NCBI RefSeq assembly: GCF_963583255.1
Contig: NC_084806.1
Coordinates: 21,184,317 to 21,248,316 of the forward strand
Direction of reading: 5' to 3'
From: Pyrus communis
Taxonomy: Eukaryota > Streptophyta > Magnoliopsida > Rosales > Rosaceae
DNA length: 64,000 nucleotides
Within the stretch, counting starts at the first letter, position 1; every line of letters starts with the position of its first letter. The notes beneath the pieces are model-generated. The model was not told the DNA's origin and made no database searches. It saw only the letters and a program-made list of their open reading frames with translations. This document shows positions 44,704 through 56,296 of this stretch, in pieces. The position numbers and the translations under genes are program-made.

Positions 44704-47287
44704 ATCTTTTGCTAGTCCTCGAGCAAAACAAAACAACAAAAGAACACGAAACTAGACAAAACGAACAAAACACGACCTACACCTTCCAACAATCGTCTCA
44801 CGGATTTCCAATGCACATGACAAGTTAAAAATCATTATTCCCACAGATTTTAGCCATCTTTACACTTAAGTACATTCTTAATCATAGTCACCACATACTA
44901 GTTCACAATTAAGCATTTAAAACACATTTCGAATGTAGTAACATGCCTTAGAGAATTTGCTCAAATCCTTACAAGATATGTACTCGTTTTTCACACAGAT
45001 TTTCTGACTACACACCCTAAACTAGTTATATGTGAGAAGATTGATGTAATCATAAAAACGAACACTCACATATATGTATTTCAAAGGAAGCAATTTCTGG
45101 AGTTAATAAGCATGTTTAGATATGATCTCATGAATGGAATGCTACTACTTAGATGCGAGAACCAGTGACACCATAAGCTCATATCAAATTCAAACTCCAC
45201 AATTGAAATACATAACACTCAAGATAGAAGTCAAGGGTTGTAACGGGGCTTGGAGTAATTGGCTAAAAATGAAAGGTAAGGATAACAAACGTTCTTTAAG
45301 CAATAGTGAGCAAAGTATTGAATTAGGCATTTAGAATTCCCTTTAGAATGCAGAAGTCAACTTTGATCACCCAAGGGAAAGTCACACAAAACTTAGGGCC
45401 ATATTCAACTTTTTGGACCCTTTCTTCAACCATCAACGCTCGTGAGTTCATTCTCACTTATTTTCACTCCTTTTCTTTCTTTTCTTCTTCTTTTTCTTTT
45501 GAATCTCAAAACATACATATAAACGTAAGAACAAACTTTTACTCCCCCACACTCATTTTCTTGCATAATGTAACTCAAAAAGGAATTCATTTAAGTCATG
45601 CTCACTATACTTTAAGAACAAGGGTATAGGAAAGTCCTACTCTAGGCTAGGTAAGGGGTGATGTGGTTAGCAAAGAAAATAGGCTAAACGAGGCTCAACG
45701 GGGTTAAAACTAATATATACGAAATATGGGAAGTAAGGCTATTTGGCTATGGTGGCACTACACAACTTCATCTTGATATATGTTATGCAATTCAATGTCA
45801 TGCTTTGAATGAAACGGATATAAGTTCTAGCATTTAGTTCTATCATGATACAATTGCATTCTAAGTAGCAACCAAGCAAGGAATAATGAGATCATGCAAC
45901 AACTTTAGAAAACAAAGAATAACAGAAAATAACTCTCCAACGAACGTAATGGCTCGAGTCTCACAGGGTTGTAGCGTTTGTTTGAGTTCCTTCCTTCAAG
46001 CATGTTACAAAAATGAATTTTTCTTTTATGATTGCATGTGAAGTCATACATTATAACCATAACCAAGCTTATACCAAGAGTAAATCAAACTTTTCTCTAT
46101 GTTTATAACTCTTTTTAACCGTCATGCAATTACAAACCAAATCCTTATCATTGTGTTGGAAGGTACCTTAAGACACAAACACACAAAAACGACTCAAAAC
46201 ACTCTTTTTAGGCTTTTCAAAACATTTTTTTCAAATTTTTATGTGATTTTCGGAGTTATAAAACAAAACACACTAAAAACACTCTAAAACATCTTAAAAA
46301 CACCTTAAAACAGCAAGGAACAACATTTGAAGTAATGGGTGATAAAATCCAACGAATTTGCGTTAAAAATACTTAGTTACCCTCCTCCCCCCCCCCCCCC
46401 CAACACTTAAATCAAACATTGTCCTCAATGTTTTAAGCATAGATTCACACAAAACATAAGTAAACACACAAAAAGCACTTAAACATACTAAACATGGCAG
46501 AATGTAATTAACAAAGAAGAGTTTAGGGACGCAAATCTGGTTATGGAGTGTAAATTCCCTCTTCTCCTTGGTGATTGCATTGAGGCTTTGATCTTTGTGA
46601 TTCCACAGGCTTACTCTTGACCTGGTTTCTGCCCATCGTTGATTTTCCTTTGTGCTACTTCTTGAACTGGGCAGCAGGATGGTTCTTTTGGTTTCCCCCG
46701 AAGGTCTGAGCTTACCCCTTTTATCTGTTTCTTTGTTCAATCTTTGCAGAAGTGGTCCCTTCTCTGGAAGTGTATCAACCGTTGAAGATGACTACTCGAG
46801 AGCAACGCTAGGTAAGCAATCAGGAATAGATTCCAGGCAGTCGGCTCCAGATCGGAAGACTGGCTCCAAGTGCCGGCTGATTGCTTCTTTTACTTTGCCA
46901 TGCAAGTAAGAACAAGGACAAAGAAAAAGACAGGGAAAGATCATGATATGAGATACTTTTGCTTTTGACCTTGGTGAAATGAGATACCTTTGCTTTTGAA
47001 GAAGCGGTGAATGAATCAGCACATGTATTTGTTGTGCTGTTTCCTCCTGGGTCATCTGTACTCCAGGCATCTGGTATCATCTTTGGGGAAGAAGAAAGAA
47101 TTGAGTATTTCGAAAGGCTTTGCTGGGAGTGCGCCCTCAGATGTGAGGGAGAGTTGGGCATTTTCTTCAGGTTTGCCCTGCCATAAAAGACGAAGGTCGA
47201 CATATATAGAGATAATATCAAGTGGTGGTACTTTTTACCCTTGTCGACAAACGTTTTGATCCCGCAAATCTGGCTTTTTGAAATAGT
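44704..47287 (-). other. Non-coding 3' interior of W
   Basis: No gene is seen. It carries inverted PPT-like motifs at about 45542 and at the C run 46387-46401, the latter preceded by CCTCCT. The exon-like block follows TTTGCAG near 46742-46812, and the TATA-like site lies at 47200-47218. The polypyrimidine stretch near 45465-45500 is shorter than in the relatives. Confidence 0.65.
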
Positions 47288-47640
47288 GGCGCCTCTTCGA
47301 TCTTTGAATACGCCTCTTCGATTTCTGAGCAGGCGCCCCTTCAATTTCTGAATGACGCCCCTTCGCTTTCTGAACGACACGTGGTAGTGCAGATGCGGCT
47401 CCTTTTGACAAAGCTGCACACGTCTTCTGAAAAGCAGAGAAAGCGTCGCCGAACTTTGCGCTTGTCGGCTAAAGATGTGTAGTTGAGATGATGGCCTCCA
47501 CGTGTTTTCAGCTTTGTCAGAAATCTTTTGACAAAGTTGAACGCGTTTTCTGAAAAGCAGAGAAAGCGTCGCCGAACTTACGCCGGAAATTCCGGCTTTT
47601 TGAATTGGTGGACGCGTCGCCTTGGCTTCTTATAGAGCTA
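47288..47640 (+). promoter_or_regulatory. Probable promoter of the W antisense ORF
   Basis: The tandem GGCGCC/CTTCGATTTCTGA units and CACGTG boxes in ACACGTGGTAG and CCACGTGTTTTC are present. The module GAAAAGCAGAGAAAGCGTCG occurs twice in identical form, as if homogenised. The TATA-like TTCTTATAGAG lies at about 47627-47637. Confidence 0.5.
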
Positions 47641-47748
47641 TCGATCACCACAACAAACACACTCTGAAGAATTCCCATTCTTGAAAATCGACTCCGGCCC
47701 TTTGAGAATTAACTCCATCCACCCCATCTCTTTGAACACTTTTGAAAA

Positions 47749-48426
47749 ATGGCAAACCCATCGAACCTTAGCTTAGAATTGAGTCTCAGCAGTGATACGG
47801 GCGCGCCGCGTCAAGGTAACGTATGGCGCCCTTCTTTCTTATCTTCTAACGGTCCTCTCACAGGTGAAGACTCCGTGATGCAGGACGCCACAACAGCTAC
47901 AATAGTAGCTAGGAACCTCCTCACTCCAAAAGATAGTAGGCTGCTGTCAGGACGGTCCGATGAGTTGGCAGTTCAAGAGTCCCTCACACTTAGTGTTCAG
48001 TGTGCGAGTTCTGTGTCCAACATGGGCCAACGCCTGCTTGCCCGCTCCCGTCAGGTGGAATCATTGATGGCAGAGGTGGAAAGTCTTAAGCAGGAGATCA
48101 AACTGCTTAAGCATGAGAATAGAAGTTTGCACGTACTTGCCAACAACTATTCGACGGGCATGAAGAGGAAGCTTGATGAACTGCAAGAGTCTGAAGGTCG
48201 GATTCAAAGTGACCGTCAAAGGTTTTCGTCTTTCCTCCAGAGGCACCTTTTTCCTGGATCATCCAACGTTTGGCCAAGTATTGAGGCCTCGAATGCTCTA
48301 TCTTCGATGCCTCCAGCTCCGATGCCTTCCGCTCCTATATCTTCTGCACCGATGCCTTCCGTCCCGATGCCTTCCACTTCAATAGTTTTGCCACGTAGTG
48401 GGTCTTTAAGTAAACAACCTTTGTGA
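47749..48426 (+). CDS. Antisense coiled-coil ORF of W (225 aa)
   Basis: The most diverged intact copy. The N-terminus reads MANPSNLSLELSLSSDTGAP, then LALS becomes LTLS, and the coiled coil is SLKQEIKLLKHENRS. FSSFLQRHLFPGSSNVWPS leads to a short repeat tail (MPPAPMPSAP) and IVLPRSGSLSKQPL. Length, heptad pattern and the motif DELAVQES are kept. A T-run follows the stop at 48448-48470. Confidence 0.72.
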   Translation: MANPSNLSLELSLSSDTGAPRQGNVWRPSFLSSNGPLTGEDSVMQDATTATIVARNLLTPKDSRLLSGRSDELAVQESLTLSVQCASSVSNMGQRLLARSRQVESLMAEVESLKQEIKLLKHENRSLHVLANNYSTGMKRKLDELQESEGRIQSDRQRFSSFLQRHLFPGSSNVWPSIEASNALSSMPPAPMPSAPISSAPMPSVPMPSTSIVLPRSGSLSKQPL

Positions 48427-48561
48427 AGCCTCCATCGTTCTGCCATGTTTTTTTTTTTTTTTTTTTTTTTTGTTTTCAAGAAGCTTTGTTTTATTCGGTG
48501 CATTGGGTTGCCTCCCAAGTAGCGCTTTCTTTTACGTCTTGCAGCCGGACGAAGAACCCAA

Positions 48562-48606
48562 TCACTCCAGGATATGTTCACGAATCGGATGAGAACTCCG
48601 AGTCAT
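48562..48606 (-). pseudogene. First 14 codons of gag with a stop (W)
   Basis: On the minus strand the short frame MTRSSHPIREHILE ends in TGA. It aligns with the start of the E0 gag (MTRSSQLIREHILD) and sits at the same distance from the tRNA-Asp site, after TTTTAGGTACTAG. All later gag and pol sequence is deleted. Confidence 0.75.
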
Positions 48607-48707
48607 GAACTAGTACCTAAAACAAGAAATAAAACAAGATTAAGAATCTGGAATAAAATAAAAACAAACGAAAATAAAACAATCCAAGGGATTAGCAAAT
48701 TTTCTAA

Positions 48708-48725
48708 TCCCCGGCAACGGCGCCA
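48708..48725 (-). promoter_or_regulatory. Primer binding site for tRNA-Asp (W)
   Basis: A perfect 18-base match on the minus strand. Confidence 0.9.
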
Positions 48726-48730
48726 AAATT

Positions 48731-50764
48731 TGATGCGTGGTTTATACGCACACAAATTAAACCCTCTTTTTGACAATTGTAGTATAAGTATAAGTAGGGA
48801 TCGTTCTGGACCGGGGATTAGGAGGGATTGTTAATCTCTTGGAAACTGACTTAAAAACGTAAAAACAATATAAAACACTAAACTAGACTCAAAGAATGCG
48901 AAACTAAACGTTAAAACACTAAGACAAACCAAAGACTCAAAATGCTTTAAAAACACAAACTAAATTGATTTCTAACTAAATTAAAGCAAAAGGGGGATTG
49001 ATGTTTGACGAAAATTGAAATAACGAAACAAGTTAATAAACTAGACAGAATGTAAATATGAAATTGATGAAATGGAATGAATGGATGCTAGCCAAGGGGT
49101 TCATCTCCACACATGCTGCACTTGCATAATAAAAAGATTTCCAATTGCATTTCAATAAATTATGAAACTCATCACCCCAAGTTAATTAGGTACGCTTAAA
49201 TTAACCGTCAAGTTTTCCTTAAGTTAATGAATTGGATGGGTTAGCACAACGCAATTCACTACATTCTCCAAAAGTCCTTTACGTGAACAGCACAATAAAG
49301 ATACAATCAAAGATCATTAAGCATTATGAAAACTATAAGTGTTGACGAGGCATTCGTTACTATGATGAGCATGAAACTCGTGCCAAGAATTCATTTAACG
49401 CGATTGTTTATAAGCAACCTCCACTACTTGTGAATATAAGTTCATAACGATTAGGTGAAACTCACTTATATTCTAGCGTCATATTCATGCATGAAAATTA
49501 AGCGTGCACTCTCAATAAACATACATAAATAAGTTATCAATCAAACGGTTAAACAAATTGAATCCACAACTTATGAAACGCAATTAGAAGTAATCAAATC
49601 AAAATGCAAGCATAAACATTTATTTCGAATCCCCCCCTAGCCAAGGGGGGTTTAGTTCCTCATGGTACAAAACAAAGAGAATCAAAGAAACACCTAAACA
49701 TTCCAACAACTCAAACTTGAATTGTATGAACGTTTAGGCCCTCTTCTCTTCCATTCCTCATTCGTACAAAACAAAGAGTATTGAAATTAAACATTGAAAT
49801 CAAAGAAACACCTAAACATTCCAACAACTCAAACTTGAATTGTATGAACGTTTAGGCCCTATTCTCTTCCTCTTCGTTGTAGCATAAGGTCTACGGATAG
49901 TTGGTTGGGGGGATGGAAGTGTGGAATGGAGTGGGGAGTGATGGAAATGGAAGATGGTTTTTGGATTCTAAGGGAGACTCACGGCACAAGGGAGAAAGGG
50001 ATGTGTTTGTGGTGGGTTGTGTATGAAATGAGATGATTTTTGTGTATGAATGCATGGGTTTTTATAGGGGGAATGGGAGAATATGTGGGTGATTGTTTAA
50101 GAGTGAATGTGGTTGTTATGATTGAGAGTGTATGTGGATGAAATAATGATGGAAAAAGAGCTAGGTTGTTGGTGTGTGAATGCATGTGTTGAATTTGTGG
50201 TGCAATGATGAAAGAGTAAGTGCATGTGTGTGTGAATGGTGGTGCAATGATGAAAGAGTAAGTGCATGTGTGTGTGAATGGTGGTGCAATGATGAAATGA
50301 TGAAGTAGGAAGGTGGAAATGCATGTGTTGAATTGGTGGTGCAATGATGAAAGAGTAAGTGCATGTGTGTGTGAATGGTGGTGCAATGATGAATGAGTAA
50401 GTGCATGTGTGTGTGATGATGAAATGATGAAGTAGGAAGGTGGAAATGCATGTGGCTAAGGGTTGTTGATTGGGCTAGAGGTTTTGCATGGCTCAAAGGA
50501 TTGTTTGATTGGGCTAGGCCCTTTGTTTTATGTCCAAAGTGCATACAAGGCTTTCAAATTCGTCCAACACTTGGGCTCCAAGCATAAGCTATACATCCTT
50601 AGCCCAAAAGTGCTCCAAAAGTCTCCAAAATGCATCTTTTTGCTCCTTTAGCCCTTTGGACCTACAAACACACGAAAATAGCTTAAAGTAATAAAATAAC
50701 TAAAGAAACATAACGTAAATGCACGAGAACAAGCCATTTAAGTCGCATGAATATGCTCCTATCA
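48731..50764 (-). repeat. 5' (right) LTR of W
   Basis: It differs from the left LTR by one 42-bp unit and a handful of substitutions (for example near 48971 and 49144). Hairpins lie at 49693-49738 and 49811-49856. CATTC follows. Confidence 0.92.
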
Positions 50765-50769
50765 CATTC

Positions 50770-52302
50770 GTTACTATGATTGCATGAAACTTTTGCCAAG
50801 AATTTATTTAACGCGATTGTTTATAAGCAACCTCCACTACTTGTGAATATAAGTTCATAACTATTAGGTGAAACTCACTTATATTCTAGCGTCATATTCA
50901 TGCATGAAAATTAAGCGTGCACTCTCAATAAACATACATAAATAGGTTATCAATAAAACAGTTAAACAAATTGAATTCACAACTTATGAAACGTAATTAG
51001 AAGTAATCAAATCAAAATGCAAGTATAAACATATATTTCGAATCACCCCTAAGCTAAGGGGGGTTTAGTTCTTCATAACATTGAAATCAAAGAAACACCT
51101 AAACATTCCAACAACTCAAACTTGAATTGTATGAACGTTTAAGCACTCTTTTCTTCCATTCCTCAAACATACAAAACAAAGAGAATTGAATTTAAACATT
51201 GAAATCAAAGAAACACCTAAACATTCCAACAACTCAAACTTGAATTGTATGAACGTTTAGGCCCTCTTCTCTTCCTCTTTATTGTAGCACAAGGTCTAAG
51301 GATAGTTTGATGGTGTGAATGGTTTGGGGAGTGGTTGGAGTGGCTGCAATGGAGGAGAAAAGTGTTTTGGTGGCTGCTGCAAGGGTGTGGAGAGGTTTTG
51401 ACGAATTTCTGGAATATGGAAGAGTGAATGAGAATTGTGTGAAGTGTGTATGGTTTTTATAGGGAGATGGATGGATTGGAGAAGGAACATGACAGCTAGG
51501 TTGCATGTGCAAATGCTGGAATTCTGAAATGGTGATGGGAGATGCATGTGGCTGATTTATGCATGTGATTAAAGGGTGGGAGTGCATGTGCAATGAGTGG
51601 TGTTGTTGGTGTGTGAAAGTGGCTGAATTGGTGGTGCATGTGATTAAAGAGTGAATGCATGTGTTGAATGATTTCTTGGTGAGGGAATGCATGTGCAAAT
51701 GCATGTGGAATGTGGCTGCAATGATGAAAGAATAAAGGGTGCATGTGGGTTAATTAATGAAGGAAATGCATGTGCAATGACAATGTGTTAGAATGGATGT
51801 GTGTTATGCATGTTAAGTGATAAGTGATAAGTGATGATGATAAGTGATAAGTGATAAGTGATGATGATAAGTGATATGATAAGTGATGATGATAAGTGAT
51901 AAGTGATAAGTGATATGATATGTGGTTATGATATGATAAGTGGTGATGATAAGTAATGATATGTGGGAGTGTGGCTGAAATGAAGGAGTGGAATGTTGGA
52001 ATGTTATGCACGGCTAAGGAAATTGGAAAGGTTTAAATGTCCTAAAACTAAAGGGAACAAGGTTCCAACACTTTGGTCTTCAATTAGTTCTTCAATTTCG
52101 TCCAACACTTTGGCGCCAAGCATAAGCTATCCATCCTTAGCCCAAAAGTGCTCCAAAAGTCTCCAAAATGCATCTTTTTGATCCTTTAGCCCTTTGGACC
52201 TACAAACACACGAAAATAGCTTAAAGTACTAAAATAACTAAAGAAACATAACGTAAATGCACGAGAACAAGCCATTTAAGTTGCATGAATATGCTCCTAT
52301 CA
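50770..52302 (-). repeat. 5' (right) LTR of Y, second segment
   Basis: Resumes after W. Hairpins lie at 51098-51143 and 51216-51261, TATA on the minus strand at 51454-51461, and a GATAAGT array at about 51815-51960. It contains the empty form of the X target site (AATGAAGGAGTGGAATG near 51980). It ends CTCCTATCA, followed by ACTTC. Confidence 0.92.
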
Positions 52303-52307
52303 ACTTC

Positions 52308-53780
52308 ACACATTCAAACACTTACCTTTGCCGAGCACTTCCCTTTCATTTTCAGCATTTCCCCTTTGAATTTCCACCTTCCCACTTCATCATTGCACCA
52401 CAAATCAACACATGCACTTTGCCTTTCATCATTGCACCACAAATCATCAACACATGCACCCTTTAATTCATTTTCAGCAGAAATATCACTTCCTTTGCCG
52501 TGCATATCAATGCATTTCATTCACTCTTCCATACACATTTCAGTCACAAACACCAAGCAACAAACCCCTTGTTGCCGTGTATCTCCCCTACAAATCCAAA
52601 CACCATCCTTCCATTCCTCCACCACTACCCAAACCATTCACACCATCAAACTATCCTTAGACCTTGTGCTACAACGAAGAGGAAGAGAAGAGTGCCTAAA
52701 CGTTCATACAATTCAAGTTTGAGTTGTTGGAATGTTTAGGTATTTCTTTGATTTCAATGTTAATTTCAATACTCTTTGTTTTGTACGTATGAGGAATGGA
52801 AGAGAAGAGTGCCTAAACGTTCATACAATTCAAGTTTGAGTTGTTGGAATGTTTAGGTGTTTCTTTGATTTCAAAGTTATGAGGAAATTCGAAATATATG
52901 TTTATGCTTGCATTTTGATTTGATTACTTCTAATTGCGTTTCATAAGTTGTGATTCAATTTGTTTAACCGTTTGATTGATAACTTATTTATGTATGTTTA
53001 TTGAGAGTGCACGCTTAATTTTCATGCATGAATATGACGCTAGAATATAAGTGAGTTTCACCTAATCATTATGAACTTATATTCACAAGTAGTGGAGGTT
53101 GCTTATAAACAATCGCGTTAAATGAATTCTTGGCACGAGTTTCATGCTCAACATAGTAACGAATGTCTCGTCAACACTTATAATTTTCATAGAGCGTAAT
53201 GATTCTTGCTTGTATCTCTATTATGCAATCATGTAGGGGACTTGTGGGGAATGTTTTGAATTGTTGTATGCGCTAACCCATCCAATTCAATAACGTTAGG
53301 AAGATTTGAAGGTTAATTAGTGCATCACGGTTAACTTGGGGTGTTGAGAATTCATGGTTTATTGAAATGCAATTGGAAATCATTTTATTATGCAAGTGTA
53401 ACATGTGTGGAGAAGAACCTTTTAGCTATTCTATCATCCATTCATTCCATTTCATCAATTCCATATTTACATTCTGTTTTAATTTGTTCACTTAATTTAA
53501 TTTCGTATAAACTTAAATCCCCCTTTACTTTAATGTCAATTTAGTTAGAAATCATTTTAGTTTGTGTTTTTAAAAGCATTTTGAGTCTTTGGTTTGTCTT
53601 AGTGTTTTAAAGATTAGTTTTGCATTCTTTGAGTCTAGTATAGTGTTTTATATTGTTTTTACGTTTTTGAGTCAGTTTCCAAGAGATTAACAATCCCTCA
53701 TAATCCCCGGTCCAGAACGATCCCTACTTATACATATACTACAACTTGACGAAAAGAGGGTTTAATTTGTGTGCGTATAA
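52308..53780 (+). repeat. 5' LTR of Z, second segment
   Basis: Resumes ACACATTCAAACAC after the right target duplication of Y. It carries hairpins at 52695-52740 and 52812-52857 and continues to GTGTGCGTATAA at 53780, where the last bases (normally ATCTCGCATCA) are missing. Confidence 0.85.
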
Positions 53781-54875
53781 TTAAGCAACAAACCCCTTGT
53801 TGCCGTGTATCTCCCTTACAATCCAAACACCATTCCAACACTTCACAACACCACTCCTCTACCATTTCCATAATCCCCCAAACCTCACCTTAGACCTTGT
53901 GCTACAACAACGAGGAAGAGAAGAGGACCTAAACGTTCATACAATTCAAGTTTGAGTTGTTGGAATGTTTAGGTGATTCTTTGATTTCAATGTTTCATTT
54001 TAATTCTCTTTGTTTTGTACGTATATGGAATGGAAGAGAAGAGTGCCTAAACGTTCATACAATTCAAGTTTGAGTTGTTGGAATGTTTAGGTGTTTCTTT
54101 GATTTTAACGTAATGAGGAACTAAAACCCCCTTTAGCTAGGGGGTGATTCGAAATAAATGTTTATGCTTGCATTTTGATTTGATTACTTCTAATTGCGTT
54201 TCATAAGTTGTGAATTCAATTTGTTTAACCGTTTAATTGATAACTTATTTATGTATGTTATTGAGAATGCGCGCTTAATTTTCATCGCATTCATATTTAC
54301 ATTTTGTCTAGTTTATTAAACTTGTTTCGTTATTTCAATTTTCGTCAAATTAAAATCCCCCTTTACTTTATTGTCTAATTTAGTTAGAAAGTGTCTTAGT
54401 TTATGTTTCTAAGTGTTTTGATTCAATTTATTACATAATTTCGTCCAAATTCACCAAAGTGCTCAAAACTGCCCAGAAAGTGTTTTTAAGGCAGTTTTGA
54501 GTGTTTTGGGTGATGTTTGAGTCTTTTGGTTTGTTTTAGTGTTTTAAAGTTTAGTTTTGCATTCTTTGAGTCTAGTATAGTGTTTTATATTGTTATTTTA
54601 CGTTTGAATCAAGCCATAATCTTAAATTCGTCCAACATTGGGTTTAAGGTCAGAAACTGCCTAGTTAGTGTTTTTAGGCAGTTTTGAGTCTTTTGAACTT
54701 GTTTTGAGTCCTTTGAGTCTTTGTGAACGTTTTTAACTTTGTTTTTATGTTTTTGAGTCAAATCCAAGTGATTAACAATCCCTCCTAATCTCCGGTCCAG
54801 AACGATCCCTACTTATACTTATACTACAATTGTCAAAAAGAGGGTTTAATTTGTGTGCGTATAAATCTCGCATCA
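53781..54875 (+). repeat. Second, partial LTR abutting the Z 5' LTR
   Basis: Starts inside an LTR (from AAGCAACAAACCCCTTG, as at 59724) and repeats the second half, with its own hairpins at 53938-53983 and 54046-54091. About 0.8 kb is deleted near 54290, and a phrase around GCAGTTTTGAGTC is duplicated near 54490 and 54670. It ends properly in CTCGCATCA and is followed by the primer binding site. Confidence 0.75.
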
Positions 54876-54880
54876 AATTT

Positions 54881-54898
54881 TGGCGCCGTTGCCGGGGA
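54881..54898 (+). promoter_or_regulatory. Primer binding site for tRNA-Asp (Z)
   Basis: A perfect TGGCGCCGTTGCCGGGGA. Confidence 0.9.
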
Positions 54899-54994
54899 TT
54901 AGAAAATTTGCTAATCCCTTGGATTGTTTTATTTTTGTTTGTTTTTATTCCAGATTCTTAATCTTGTTTTGTTTCTTGTTTTAGGTACTAGTTC

Positions 54995-55039
54995 ATGACT
55001 CGGAGTTCTCATCCGATTCGTGAACATATCCTGGAGTGA
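54995..55039 (+). pseudogene. First 14 codons of gag with a stop (Z)
   Basis: MTRSSHPIREHILE and TGA, the same peptide as in W although the two elements have diverged LTRs. It is followed by the GGGAGGCAACCCAATGCACT block and an A-run at 55127-55154. No gag-remnant ORF is present. Confidence 0.75.
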
Positions 55040-55123
55040 TTGGGTTCTTCGTCCGGCTGCAAGACGTAAAAGAAAGTGCTACTTGGGAGGCAACCCAATG
55101 CACTGAATAAAACAAAGCATGTT

Positions 55124-55156
<33 letters not shown>

Positions 55157-55183
55157 ATACTAAACATGGAGAAAGATGGAGCT

Positions 55184-55900
55184 TCACAAAGGTTGTTTAC
55201 GTGAAGCCCCACTACGAGGCATCGGAGCGGAAGGCATAGTAGCGGAAGGCATCGAAGCGGAAGGCTTTGAAGCGGAAGGCATCGGAGCGGAAGTCATCGA
55301 AGCGGAAGGCATCGAAGCGGAAGGCATCGGAGCGGGAGGCATCGGAGCTAAAGCATTCCAGGCCTCAATACTTGGCCAAGCGCTGGATGAGCCAGGAAAA
55401 AGGTGCCTCTGGAGGAAAGACGAAAACCTTTGACGGTCACTGTGAATCCGACCTTCAGACTCTTGCAACTCATCGAGCTTCCTCTTCATCCCCGACGAAT
55501 AGTTATTTGCAAGCACATGCAAACTTCTATTCTCGTACTTAAGCTGCTGGATCTCTTGCTTAAGTCTTTCCACCTCTGCCGTCAACGATTCCACTTGGCG
55601 GGACCGAGCAAGCAGGCGTAGGCCCATGTTGGACACAGAGCTCGCACACTGAACACTAAGTGCGAGGGACTCTTGAACGGCCAACTCATCGGACCGTCCT
55701 GACAGCAGCCTACTATCTTTTGGAGTGAGGAGGTTCCTAGCTACTATTGTAGCTGTTGTGGCGTCCTGCATCACAGAGTCTTCACCTGAAAGAGGACCGT
55801 TAGAAGATAAAAAAGAAGGACGCCATACATTACCTTGACGGGGCGCAACTGGATCGCTGCTGAGACTCAAATCTAAGCTAAGGTTCGATGAGTTTGCCAT
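55184..55900 (-). CDS. Antisense coiled-coil ORF of Z (238 aa)
   Basis: The longest copy; the extra length is in the C-terminal repeats (MPSAS, MTSAP, KPSAS, MPSAT and similar five-residue units). I take the ATG at 55900 by analogy with V. The coiled coil reads VESLTAEVERLKQEIQQL with Thr for Met, followed by FSSFLQRHLFPGSSSAWPS as in W. It is therefore a V-type front with a W-type joint. Open throughout. Confidence 0.72.
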   Translation of the reverse strand: MANSSNLSLDLSLSSDPVAPRQGNVWRPSFLSSNGPLSGEDSVMQDATTATIVARNLLTPKDSRLLSGRSDELAVQESLALSVQCASSVSNMGLRLLARSRQVESLTAEVERLKQEIQQLKYENRSLHVLANNYSSGMKRKLDELQESEGRIHSDRQRFSSFLQRHLFPGSSSAWPSIEAWNALAPMPPAPMPSASMPSASMTSAPMPSASKPSASMPSATMPSAPMPRSGASRKQPL

Positions 55901-56013
55901 TTTTTTCAAAAGTGTTCAAAGAGAATGGGTGGATGGAGTTAAATTTCGAAGGGCCGGAGATGATTTTCAAGAATGGGAGATCTTCAGAGTGTGTATGTTG
56001 GGGTGATTGATAG

Positions 56014-56296
56014 CTCTATAAAAAGCCAAGGCAACGCGTCCACCGATTCAAAGTGTGTATGTCGGCTTTTCAGAAGAAACACGTGGAGACCATCATTGCA
56101 ACTACACATCTTTAGCCGACAAGCGCAAAGTTCGGCGACGCTTTCTCTGCTTTTCAGAAGACGCGTGCAGCTTTGTCAAAAGGAGCCGCATCTGCACTAC
56201 CACGTGTCGTTCAGAAAGCGAAGGGGCGTCGTTAAAAAATCGAAGGGGCGCCTGCTCAGAAATCGAAGAGGCGTATTCAAATATCGAAGAGGCGCC
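56014..56296 (-). promoter_or_regulatory. Shortened promoter of the Z antisense ORF
   Basis: CTTTTTATAGAG lies at about 56014-56025 on the minus strand. The module nearest the gene is mostly deleted (after 56050 the sequence passes directly to AAACACGTGGAG). The distal ACGCGT module, the CACGTG boxes and the GGGGCGCC-type units (56210-56296) remain. Confidence 0.48.

Larger units (their letters stand above)
42613..50764 (-). mobile_element. Element W, complete minus-strand copy (8152 bp)
   Basis: LTRs at 42613-44688 (2076 bp) and 48731-50764 (2034 bp). The target duplication CATTC lies at 42608-42612 and 50765-50769. The 4042-bp interior has the antisense ORF but lacks the gag-remnant ORF. 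In its place is a 45-bp start of gag followed by the sequence TTGGGAGGCAACCCAATGCA (on the minus strand), which I associate with the region downstream of Athila coding sequence. Confidence 0.93.
6123..52302 (-). mobile_element. Element Y, 46-kb composite of a minus-strand copy carrying nested insertions
   Basis: Y is bounded by TGATGCGAG at 6123 and CTCCTATCA at 52302, with the 5-bp target duplication ACTTC at 6118-6122 and 52303-52307. Without its guests it is about 9.6 kb: left LTR 6123-8073 plus 36535-36848 (2265 bp), interior 36849-41883 (5035 bp), right LTR 41884-42612 plus 50770-52302 (2262 bp). The nearly equal reconstructed LTR lengths support the join. X sits in the left LTR and W in the right LTR. 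Confidence 0.9.
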
